Shown here: in pieces, positions 1-15,535 of the stretch
How positions within the stretch are numbered: the stretch's first letter is position 1
Layout of the letters: each line of letters starts with the position of its first letter
Source of the DNA: Glandiceps talaboti
Lineage: Eukaryota; Hemichordata; Enteropneusta; Spengelidae
Reading direction: 5' to 3'
DNA length: 64,000 nt
Assembly (NCBI RefSeq): GCF_964340395.1
Contig: NC_135551.1
Coordinates: 31,073,955 to 31,137,954 of the forward strand
Program-made: the position numbers and the translations under genes
The notes under the pieces: generated by a model
The model's input: only the letters and a program-made list of their open reading frames with translations
Databases searched by the model: none
Told to the model about the DNA's origin: nothing

Positions 1-1866
<1,866 letters not shown>

Positions 1867-1976
1867 TTTGTCGACTTATATCAGAAAGCTACTTGGTCCG
1901 TCTGTGGGTTTTCAGAGAGTGTTTGTATGACTGCTATAATGCAATGAGTCTGACAACCTAACTACAAGACACATAA

Positions 1977-1983
1977 TTTTATA
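1977..1983 (-). promoter_or_regulatory. TATA box of alpha-tubulin copy 1
   Basis: TATAAAA reads on the minus strand 111 bp before the start codon. Transcription would be expected to start near 1950, giving a 5' leader of roughly 80-90 nt. Copy 2 has the same element at an equivalent distance. Confidence 0.7.
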
Positions 1984-2086
1984 AACAGAAACGTTATTGG
2001 ACAGCACTGCATGGGAAATGTATTGATCATTATAATTGGTCAATTGCCGGGACAGTCATAAGTTGTAATATGTAGCTAATAAAGGT

Positions 2087-2100
2087 GTTGTCATAGCAAC
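2087..2100 (-). promoter_or_regulatory. RFX-type X-box upstream of alpha-tubulin copy 1
   Basis: The minus strand reads GTTGCTATGACAAC. This fits the RFX binding consensus of two half-sites (RYYNYY, a 1-3 bp spacer, RRNRAC) with a 2 bp spacer. It lies about 104 bp upstream of the TATA box. Reverse CCAAT boxes (ATTGG on the plus strand) occur at 1996-2000 and 2035-2039. RFX factors drive ciliary genes in animals, so use of this tubulin in ciliated cells is inferred. Confidence 0.6.
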
Positions 2101-3289
2101 AAGAATCGATTAAACGATAATTGTTTATTTGAAATCAATTCAAAAAGTTCACAATGAATTATAATTGACATGATATGAGGGTTTTGCAGAAAACTAATCG
2201 GCGTATTCTTCGACACCGTGTACTGATTATGATCACTGCTGTCATGAAATAAGAAAGTGAACCAAACAAGATGAAAAAATCATATAAATATATTTAGGAA
2301 AGATAAAGACAGGGACACAAATCCCAACTAAACCTCGGTGCTTGTTTTTAAATAGAAATGTTGATATAAAATTGAATGAATTGTGTATACGTGTATAATT
2401 GTGTATGGAAGGAACACTTCAGCTGATTTACAATTTTAAGATATGGTGAAGGAAGTGTTTTGTTCTGAAACACATTAATGATTTCAACAGAAACTATCTC
2501 TATATTTTTCATGATTCTTTAGAAAAAGAAATTCACATTTCTTGGTTTATGTTATCTCAAAGCAGAGCCGTACTTGATATACAATAGTCCATTGTGTAAC
2601 GACTGTTCTCATAATATAATATAATCGAATTCAACGCAGTATGTTGTTCAGGTTGTTAAAATCGCTCTACACGTGTGTCTCAATGCATTAGACAAAACTT
2701 AGAAATTCAAACGTACGCAAAAAGGAAAGAAAAGAAAATAACGTCTCAAAAATCACGTTACATTCAATATTTATAAATGTTTACACTAAAACGTTATGTT
2801 TCAAAATGAACATAAACAGAAACACATTTCAATAAATACCGAAACTTTACGTATAGGCTGACATATAGTCATTGGAAATTTTTGTACCTGATTGGTCTCT
2901 GTCATGCATATGGGGATTATCAGTCGGCACAACGACATACTTTGACAACCTCACCTTTACATTTGTTTAAATCTTGTTTGTTTGGTGGTTACAAGATTAA
3001 TGGTTATTAGCAACAATTGAATTGATTGACTAATAAAACGGGATATATTGGCTAATACTGGCAGATGTTCAACTTGATGAGTATAACAATTGACTTCCAC
3101 AAGGTTATTGACCCTGACTGTGTCACAGTACATGGGCGTCGAGTATGCTATAGTGATCTGTATCAGCATTAAAAATCATTATGACACATACAAGAACTCA
3201 AGATAAAATCACACTTCAGTTTACTGACACAACCACCACGTACAGAAGAATACCATACATGTGCCAACAACTCTACATATACAAACAGT
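2101..3289. other. Intergenic, upstream of alpha-tubulin copy 1
   Basis: AT-rich DNA between the copy 1 promoter and the first large microsatellite. No exon, RNA gene or repeat was recognised here. Confidence 0.5.
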
Positions 3290-3810
<521 letters not shown>

Positions 3811-4312
3811 GCAGACAAGCAAGTAAATAAATAAAAAAAAGAAAAAAAAGAAACAAGCAAACCAACAAATAAAATCAATATACATATTCAGGGGATATGT
3901 TTGGACAAACTGACTACTAATATTAAATCAGACTTATTTGATAGGATTCAGCATTTACTTTTTGGGTACCATATCTACATAAACAATATTAACTTACAAT
4001 TTTAACTGAGCAATATTATAGTGCGTGTTTCATTTGTATTAAGTTTTTGATCGAGGCATTCAATGTATATTGTATATAAAAAAACTTTGAATGTTTATCC
4101 GGTATTTATAAAAACCCACAAAAGTTAAAACGGTCAATTGGCAATGTACCTGACATCACGGTAAGATTAGATAAGGGGATTTGGTGGAAGAACCGACAAG
4201 GTCGCTTTATTCAGCTAATAAACAGAATTATTATCTAACCTGAAAAGACAATGAAAGGAGACACAGAATATTCAGTTTCAATATTAGCAGCTATTTTTTA
4301 TTTTGTCAACGT

Positions 4313-4342
4313 CGGCGGTGGGGGTGGGGTGGGGGTGGGGGA
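4313..4342 (+). repeat. G-rich tract, possible G-quadruplex
   Basis: Four or more runs of four to five G separated by single T residues lie on the plus strand. The pattern fits an intramolecular G-quadruplex. It is intergenic, about 1.1 kb from the 3' end of alpha-tubulin copy 2. Confidence 0.6.
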
Positions 4343-4365
4343 CTATTCCACCGTGACCAAAATAG

Positions 4366-4407
4366 ATAAGTGAATAGATAGATATATTGATAGATAAATG
4401 GATAGGC

Positions 4408-4460
<53 letters not shown>

Positions 4461-4462
4461 GG
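4366..4462. repeat. GATA then CAGA microsatellite
   Basis: A short imperfect GATA stretch is followed by an uninterrupted CAGA tract from about 4407 to 4461. Confidence 0.9.
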
Positions 4463-4779
4463 TATATAGGTAAACGAATACAATTTTGTTGTAGTATAAT
4501 TTCTACCATTATACGTTCATTCCCCAGTCACTCCATATTGAGGTGAATATAAAATTGTTTACAACCTGAAATGAACACATCTCCTTCGATATTACATCTC
4601 ACAGTACTGAATCATTGCAATTGAAACGAAGCTATATCAGATCTTGTCCTCAGTCATTTTAAAGTAGCGATAAGTTATTCGCAATTATTCGCCAGTAAAA
4701 TTAAATGGCACAACTACACATGCTTTCTCACACTATCAAAGTAGTCAATCAGACATCCAATCATACACACTAATCAACA

Positions 4780-4866
4780 AGTTAATTGATAAAGCAATCG
4801 ATCGACCATTCAGTCACCTATTGAGCCACCAACCAATCAATCGATCATCCAACCGACGAAGAGATA

Positions 4867-4940
<74 letters not shown>

Positions 4941-4990
4941 CCAACCAACCAACCAATCTATTAATCAGTTAATCTATCATTAAATCAAGA
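4780..4990. repeat. CAAT/CAAC microsatellite with degenerate flanks
   Basis: A pure CAAT tract at about 4866-4940 passes into CAAC. The flanks are full of imperfect CAAT-like words, so the locus was probably longer and is decaying at the edges. Confidence 0.85.
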
Positions 4991-5417
4991 AATCACCAAT
5001 CAGCTAGTCAGCAAACACAACAACGTCATACACCATCACAATTAGTTCACATGTCATTTTTATTGGTATTCTCAATCAAAGAATAAAAGTATCCAGGGCA
5101 CGATAAACGGCCAATTTGAGAAGCTGTACAGCCACTTATTGGCACATCATCTAGTTTTGGAAGTGATCGATGCAATGCCCGTCATTTCATTTCATTTGAG
5201 TTCATTCAAATTATAGGGAGTGATTCTTTACATATATTAGTGTATCAGATTATGTATTGTAGATCGTGATTGGTTTATATAGCGATCACTCTACTTGATT
5301 TGATATAGTCGTAACGATTGGTGGGTATCAGGATATGTCTGTATTACAGTATAGAAACATGTTATAAAGTTGGATTTAGAAATTTGACAATTGTGGACAT
5401 GTATATTCGATTAATTG

Positions 5418-5423
5418 TTTATT
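5418..5423 (-). terminator. Polyadenylation signal of alpha-tubulin copy 2
   Basis: AATAAA reads on the minus strand only 6 nt after the stop codon of copy 2. If used, the 3' untranslated region would be unusually short (about 20-40 nt). A further signal-like sequence lies near 5058, so a longer 3' end is possible. Confidence 0.5.
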
Positions 5424-5429
5424 TCAGAT

Positions 5430-7882
<2,453 letters not shown>

Positions 7883-7977
7883 ATTGAACTCTGATCAGTT
7901 AGAACTCAGTAACGTCTCACAGTGACCGCTGCAACGTCGGCTTAGTAAGAAATGATAGATGACCGTTGGCATGATTC

Positions 7978-7984
7978 TTTTATA
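7978..7984 (-). promoter_or_regulatory. TATA box of alpha-tubulin copy 2
   Basis: TATAAAA reads on the minus strand 96 bp before the start codon, matching the arrangement in copy 1. Transcription would be expected to start near 7950. Confidence 0.7.
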
Positions 7985-7999
7985 AAGCTTAATGTGGCT

Positions 8000-8087
8000 G
8001 TAACATAGCAACGGTGAGATGATTCAAGATCTTCTTTTGTTCACAGCACATTGTATTGGAAGAAACAAACCGGTTGTCAATGGTAAC
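8000..8087 (-). promoter_or_regulatory. X-box cluster upstream of alpha-tubulin copy 2
   Basis: At 8073-8087 the minus strand reads GTTACCATTGACAAC, two RFX half-sites with a 3 bp spacer that fit RYYNYY-N3-RRNRAC. At 8000-8012 lies a second, half-conserved site, GTTGCTATGTTAC on the minus strand; its left half is identical to that of the copy 1 X-box. A reverse CCAAT box (8055-8059) lies between them. The distance to the TATA box (about 89 bp for the better site) is close to that in copy 1. Confidence 0.55.
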
Positions 8088-10584
8088 AGCATCAGTAATG
8101 ATGTTTATCGATGACATATTTATTGTCTGAATCAGATTTTGATTGCAATTCTCGTAAAACGTAAATGATGTAACTAAGTTTTAGTTTGTTGTTTGTTTGA
8201 CCTGTTTTTCTTTCTTACATGTACAAGAAGGCGTACATAATACTGTTTTATCATTGATTTGTAAACATTAAAAGTTTAATTTTGATAAAAGATCGGCTTG
8301 ATAGTCTACACGTCAGATTTGGAGTAATACTACTAATGCCAAATAAACTTTACACACAGTGTATTAAACTAAGTTGTCATTTGTCTGTGCCTCGATGATA
8401 ACATTTTTCTTTGTAAAGTTTAGTTTTCCTGCCTTTGTTTAGTTTTACGATTACGAGTCTGTAGAGTGTTTGATGGGTCAATAAAACTAGACTTATTGAT
8501 TGTTTACTAATACAACAATCAGATACCACTTCAAGTTATGTTCCAATTTGGCAAGTCTGTGACAACTTGTTTATGACCATTCATTGTTACAAACGGTGAA
8601 TGACGCAATATTGTCATCATGTACGTATATACTAGAACAGTTTTACCACTACCACAAATACTTACAACAGATGTAAAACTAAAGAGGTTTTGAAATGAAA
8701 TATCACAAATTCTTGAGATGCACATATTCACTATTGTTTAATCAAAACAACTGATGTTGTCCATGAATAGAAATATTTAATTGAATTGTATATAAAGCCT
8801 GAACATTTGCTTTGTAGCACAAGTGGAACATTAGAGTGAGACGTAGTCGGCTGTCAACTTTTACTGATAGTTATCATGGATATATTGTAAAATGTGTGGC
8901 CGATATAGATTGATCTAATTGCTAAGAATTGTCTTATGCAAAGGGAACGTACATGATATTACGAAAGTACAATCCAATGTTGTCCTGGTCGGCCTAAACA
9001 AGTGATAGCTTGCCATCAAAGAAAGGTTTACACATACCTTCGAAATATTAAAACTACTGTGATCAGTTATAGTCGATCGTATGATATCAATTTTGTTTGT
9101 AATTCATGATTTGCGAAAGTCAGCTTGAAGTGTACTCCTGATTATAACTACTTTTATCAATAACTTCACTGACATACGACAAATATAATACGCTTTCTAC
9201 AATCCTCGTCATGAACCACGGGAATGTTTTACTGCGAACCACAACATGAAAACAATTATGTCTGTTACATAATAGTCTAGATGTACCCATGGTATCGAAT
9301 CGTCTCTCTTGATCAAGAGAGATCTTAAGATTTGATGACACAGATAACACCACAGGGACACGTATTGTTGCTTAGATTGCTGCCCTGGAATCCTGCTGCT
9401 ACAAATGTATCAATCTTTATATACTAGTAGAAATATTATATAGTCAAAAGGTTGTTATATTTAGTCTGTAGGCCAGGAAAACAACAATCTAAGAAATATT
9501 ACACGCCCCTATGGATAGCACTAGAAGACTTACATGATAGACATGAAATTTTTGTTCTTGTCTTTGGTTACATCAGTCCTATCTTTTCCAATACTGAGGA
9601 CACTATTCGCAATGTGAATGGCTGTATTATGATGTCAAAGGTATTCTACGTCACGTGATCTGCATTCTTTGCACGAAACCTTTTCCCTTTGATTAAAAAA
9701 ATGGCCTGGTCAGTATAAACGTGATTCAATGATCTCCATATCAAGATACACTTCAATTTACAATCCCACTTGTCGACTTTTTAAAAAGATTTTGGACGAG
9801 ACAAGAATCAGTTGATTAGATTTTGGTGGAGATCTGATTCAACATTTGGATATTTCATACTGAAGATTAGTTTTAATCACAGGTACCCGAATCAATCTGT
9901 GATAGCACCACATAAATAAATTACCCAGATTTCCACATACATGTACATTGAAATGACACATTGAGCAAATATACAAAATGGCCCATATGACCTATGGCAG
10001 AGATTGGGATCCAAACTGGATTGACAGCCACCCCATCATGAGTACATACAACACAACTCCACACATATGAAATAAAGACTAATTTTATTGGAAATGAATT
10101 TATTAATCTGTTTTGAGTAGTATGAACATTGCAAACTATAGTAGGTGCAATAGCTACTAGTAAGATAATGTGATTCATTCTTATATCACATCTACACTAC
10201 TCTAAGATAATCAAGTTAAATTTTCATATAGGTTACCTATCACTCATAAAATACCATTTATATTTCTTGGACATTTAATCGTGCTGAACTTGACTATTCC
10301 ATACCAGCACTGAAATACTTCAATTTTTTACTTTTTGGAGTTTTATTGAAACTGGACTAAACTATTCCATACCAACATTCAAGTACTTCAATCACTACCA
10401 AGGTTATGTACAAATACAAGCTGGTAGTTACAATGTAAAAAAACAAAAACAAAACTACTTTCTCTTGTCATGAAATGTCAAAAGTTGAAATCTGAGATGT
10501 AGGTATATCGAAAATTAATTATATAGTTTGAAATGTTGCGGAAGAATATCATCGCTATAAATATCAAATAAAACAACAAATGTT
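8088..10584. other. Intergenic, no gene seen
   Basis: AT-rich sequence upstream of alpha-tubulin copy 2. Only short open frames without recognisable domains or splice structure are present. Confidence 0.5.
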
Positions 10585-10985
10585 TCTTGGTTATGAACTG
10601 AGCCATGTTATTGGGTAATTCTACAGCTTACAAGCCAGTTATGAATCAAGTTGTGCTATTGGTTGATTCTACAGCTTACAACCAGTTATGAATCGAGCTG
10701 TACTATTGGGTGATTCTACAACTTACAGCCAGTTATGATTCAAGCTGTACTATTGGGTAATTCTACAACTTACAGCTAGCTCTGACTCAAGCTATGGCAT
10801 TGGACATCATAACTTGCACTTTGTAATGAACAGAGCTATGCTACTGAACAACTTTGTAATGAATCAAGATATGCCATTGGATAACATTATAATTTGCAGC
10901 TATTTATGAACCAAGCTACGTCATTGGCTAATATTATAATTTGCAGCATGTGATGAACCGAGCAATGCAATTGGACAATGTTAAC
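10585..10985. repeat. Degenerate minisatellite, about 58-60 bp unit
   Basis: About seven diverged units are recognisable by the recurring words 'gctatgctattgg', 'attctacaacttacagc' and 'agttatgaatcaagct'. Copies become less similar toward the right end. Confidence 0.75.
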
Positions 10986-11221
10986 ATGCTATATAGTATG
11001 GTATAAATTAAGTGATATCATGAAAAATGACTACAAATCGTGTGAGTTCTCAAGCTATGGAAGTGAAAAAATAATACAAGTTGTTTCCATATACTACATA
11101 GACTCAGTATGAGTTGACTTCATATCATGTGTTTTCAAAAATGGCAAAGAGATGTAATATGACATCAAGTCTGATCTGACTGGATAAAATGGCAGTGAGT
11201 ATAGACACACAAATCAGCTGT

Positions 11222-11425
11222 GTTTGTTTGTTTGTATGTATGTATGTATGTATGTATGTATGTATGTATGTATGTATGTATGTATGTATGTATGTATGTA
11301 CTAGTATGTATGTGTGTGTGTGAGTGCACGTGCCATGTATGCATGCATGTATTTATGTATGTATGTATGTGTGTGTGCGTGTGTGTGTTTGTGAGTGTGT
11401 GCATGTGCGTGTCTGTATGTATGTA
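11222..11425. repeat. TATG microsatellite with TG-rich end
   Basis: A pure TATG tract (about 11233-11300) is followed by interrupted TATG/TGTG sequence. Open frames here follow from the repeat. Confidence 0.9.
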
Positions 11426-11429
11426 ATTT

Positions 11430-12160
11430 ACGACTAAAATTGCAAACATAGACAGAATTCAAGGCATAATTAACTTCAATGAGGCAACTGTCTGTCAAAC
11501 ACAAACAAATAGAGACGAATACTATCATGATGAAATTAACAAATGTCTCCTGTCACATTACTCAACTAGACCAGATGGTTTGACATCATTATGCTGATGA
11601 CATCTTAATGATTCTGACAAAATCTATATATTAATTTCAAACTAGCCTTGAAAAAAAGGTATCTTTATCTCTACTGAATATTATCTATTTGTCAGGAATC
11701 TTTATCCTTCATTTATTGGTAAGACTAACCTCAAAAATAGCCTAAAAACAAATGCTTGAATATTTGTAAGGTTTCTTTTTGTCAGCTAAAATTCAGACAA
11801 TTATAATTTGTCTGAGACAATTACATGAATGCATAAGTAATGAAATATAGAATGGCTAGTATCAAAATATTACATCTCAAGACTACAATTTTACTAACAC
11901 TACCTTTTAGAAAACAAAAACAAATTAGTTACAAGGTAGGTGAGTAGTGGAATGTACTAACGTTTTATTTTGCTGTAATTAATTAATTATACACATTATC
12001 TGTTATCTAACTGTATGTGGAGATGTTTATATGAATTGCTGATATCAAATTTGACATGTTCACATATCAAATTTCAATAGCTTGATACAATCAACTAACT
12101 CTATAGCACACATACTAAGACACAATATTATATTTGAATGTCTTCATTTTATGTTTAGTT
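11430..12160. other. Intergenic, no gene seen
   Basis: AT-rich sequence between two repeat blocks. Nothing recognisable on either strand. Confidence 0.4.
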
Positions 12161-12164
12161 TTTA

Positions 12165-13216
12165 CCCTTTCTGTAACCCTATGTAATTACATCCTATATA
12201 TAGGGTATCAGACTTCTAATGACTTGGTTTCTGTAACTCTATGTAATTACATCCTATATATAGGGTATCACACTTTAATGACTTGGTTTCTGTAACTCTA
12301 TGTAATTACATCCTATATATAGGGTATCACACTTTAAATGACTTGGTTTCTTTTAACCCTATGTAATTACATCCTATATATAGGGTATCAGACTTTAGTG
12401 ACTTGGTTTCTGTAACTCTATGTAATTACACCCTATATATAGGGTATCAGACTTTAGTGACTTGGTTTCTGTAACTCCATGTAATTACACCCTATATATA
12501 GGGTATCAGACTTTGGTGACTTGGTTTCTGTAACACTATGTAATTACACCCTATATATAGGGTGTCAGACTTTAGTGACTTGGTTTCTGTAACCCTATGT
12601 AATTACACCCTATATATAGGGTATCAGGCTTTAAATGAATTGGTTTCTGTAACTCTATGTAATTACACCCTATATATAGGGTATCAGACTTTAGTGACTT
12701 GGTTTCTGTAACCCTATGTAATTACACCCTATATATAGAGGGTATCAGGCTTTAAATGACTTGGTTTCTGTAACTCTATGTAATTACACCCTATATATAG
12801 AGGGTATCAGGCTTTAATGACTTGGTTTCTGTAACTCTATGTAATTACACCCTATATATAGGGTATCAGGCTTTAAATGACTTGGTTTCTGTAACTCTAT
12901 GTAATTACACCCTATATATAGGGTATCACACTTTAAATGACTTGGTTTCTGTAACTCTATGTAATTACACCCTAGATATAGGGTATCAGACTTTAATGAC
13001 TTGGTTTCTGTAACTCTATGTAATTACACCCTATATATAGGGTATCACACTTTAAATGACTTGGTTTCTGTAACGCTATGTAATTACACCCTAGATATAG
13101 GGTATCACACTTTAAATGACTTGGTTTCTGTAACGCTATGTAATTACACCCTAGATATAGGGTATCACACTTTAAATGACTTGGTTTCTGTAACTCTACC
13201 CTAGATATAGGGTATA
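12165..13216. repeat. Minisatellite, about 60 bp unit with a palindromic core
   Basis: Some 17-18 head-to-tail units, each with 'ctgtaactctatgtaattac' followed by the perfect palindrome CCCTATATATAGGG and 'gacttggttt'. Unit variants are patterned: CATCC versus CACCC before the palindrome, TATATATA versus TAGATATA inside it, and an AG insertion in two neighbouring units. Similar variants lie next to each other, which suggests growth by local duplication. Confidence 0.95.
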
Positions 13217-13680
13217 CGGCTAAGGTTAAGGACTGTGCAAAAATGCTTAATTTCCACTTGTGTTTTTTTTTGCTTAAACAAAGTCCCATTGGAAATAATG
13301 TTAAGTTTTATGCCCAAGTATAACGCTTGTGTTGTAACTACATAAATTAGTGAACCTGGAGCAGGCAATAAAGATAGTTCTTCATTTCAGTGAAAATCAA
13401 ATCCATTGAAAGTATAACATTACACAGTATCAAGATTGTATTTGATGGTTCTTACTTACATAACAAATTAAAGCACACTTAAAATACAGCCAAGTAGTTG
13501 AAAATACTAGTAACATACTTCAATGGGGAGTTCATTGCTAGTCTATTTGTAAAACTCTACAATATCTTTACTACTTCACAACCTGTGTACAGTAGTTAAT
13601 CACAAAATATCTAGTTAATGTTACAAAAGTTAACACTATGCTACTATACTTATTATAAATGTTTTGACACTGTGACAAGG

Positions 13681-14053
13681 ATAGAAAGCCCTCTCTTTTG
13701 GGTACAGTGCCCTCTGCATTGGGCACAGAGCCCTCTACATTGAGTAGAATGCACCCTACATTGGGCATAGTGCCCTCTACATTGAGTAGAAGCCCTCTCT
13801 TTTGGGTACAGTGCCCTCTACATTGGGCACAGAGCACTCTATGTTGAGTAGAATGCACCCTACATTGGGCATAGTGCCCTCTACATTGAGTAGAATGCAC
13901 CCTACATTGGGTACCTTGCCCTCTACATTGGGTACCTTGCCCTCTACATTGAGTACAGTTCCCTCTACATTGGGTACCTTGCCCTCTACATTGAGTACAG
14001 TGCCCTCTATATTGGGTAGGATACACTCTACATTGGGTACAGTGCCCTCTAAT
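13681..14053. repeat. Minisatellite, 21 bp unit
   Basis: About 17 units of the type 'tgccctctacattgggtacc' with GAGTA/GGGCA/GGGTA variants. The unit is a multiple of three, so long open frames run through it on both strands. I see no sign that they are translated. Confidence 0.9.
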
Positions 14054-14263
14054 ATGATGTGCGGTGAAACTTTGAAAGTTCATGAAAATATGTGTGACCT
14101 GAAGTAAAAATACAAATAAAATACTTTGAAAAACAGTCTTCCTTGTGTCAATATTACTGGGTAATGACTGAACTAAGACAAGTGTTTACAATTCAAAGAC
14201 AAGTAAACTTCCAACCACTAATCTATCAATAGTATTATATAATCCTTTTGTTGTTTTCTTAAA

Positions 14264-14269
14264 TTTATT
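14264..14269 (-). terminator. Possible polyadenylation signal of the ZMYM gene
   Basis: AATAAA reads on the minus strand about 200 nt after the ZMYM stop codon. It is the first canonical signal I noticed downstream. Confidence 0.4.
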
Positions 14270-14472
14270 GTCAATGTACAACTAGAAGGGACATCTTTGT
14301 CATTGACGCCTTGAAACTTTGTTTTTGTCCATAAAGTGTTCATCAAATCTTGAATGAGTAAGACATCAAATATTTTCATGCTTCACATATCTCATCACTT
14401 TCATTGTTAAGGGACTTGGTGTCACTTGTCATCGGAAGCAAACGATTCCCAATGTCATTGTTAAGGGACATG

Positions 14473-14662
14473 TCAATCGTCATCTAGAGCAAATGACTCC
14501 CACTGTTCATGGACTTCTTTCACCATTATGTTCCTGGTCAGCATTTTATGCATGATGGGTTGACCCACTGGAAGACCAGAGTACCAAACAGGACTGTCTG
14601 GAACACAGGACTTCTCTGGAACAAGGTAAAACACATCTGACTTGTTTCTCACACTTTCAGGA
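14473..14662 (-). CDS. ZMYM: ZMYM last exon (end of C-terminal domain)
   Basis: The acceptor at 14663-14664 joins the preceding exon to give the sequence [19 protein letters not shown], followed by [14 protein letters not shown] and [13 protein letters not shown], and ends LDDD-stop. This ending is characteristic of ZMYM2/3/4 C-termini. Confidence 0.9.
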
Positions 14663-15094
14663 CTGTAGGAAAGAAAAATAAGTTGTATTTCACTAAGCAA
14701 CCAATTCATAGGTACTGACCACACAAGGTATTTTAGTAGCATTTCTGCATTTCGTACCTTTGTACCTAGTGTAAACATTCAAACTGCAATCTACCTGTGT
14801 AAACTAAGCTGCCCTCATTCAAACTACAATAACAATATTTGGTTTCTCATGTTCAATGTGAGTTTTTACAAAGCTTGAAATACAAGTCAAAGTGCTTCAA
14901 ATAATTGAACACTCAATCTAGTTATCTCTCCATCTATTGCTATTTACCTGCCTATGTACCTTCTTGGCTATCTATCTATATATCTGTCTGTGTGTCTGTC
15001 TGTCCATCCATCCATCCATCCATCTATCTGTGTCTGTCTGTCTGTCCATCCATCTATCTGTGTCTGTCTGTCTGTCTGTCTGTCTGTCCATCCG

Positions 15095-15149
<55 letters not shown>

Positions 15150-15216
15150 GTCTATCTATCTGTCTGTCTTGTCTGTCCGTCCATCCATCCATCTATCTGT
15201 GTCTGTCTGCCCGTCC

Positions 15217-15266
<50 letters not shown>

Positions 15267-15474
15267 GTCTGTCTGTCAGTCCGTCCATCCATCCATCTGT
15301 GTCTGTTTGTCTGTCTGTCCATCCGTCTATCCCTCTATCTAAATATCCGTCTTGTCTGTCCGTCCATCCATCTATCTGTGTCTGTCCGCCCGTCCATCTC
15401 TCTATGTCTGTCTGTCCATCCATCCATCCATCCGTCTGGCTGCCTGTCTATCTATATCCATATATTTCTGTCAG

Positions 15475-15535
<61 letters not shown>

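Noticed and set aside
12165-14053. CRISPR-like arrays
   Set aside because: Units are contiguous without unique spacers and the genome is eukaryotic; these are minisatellites.
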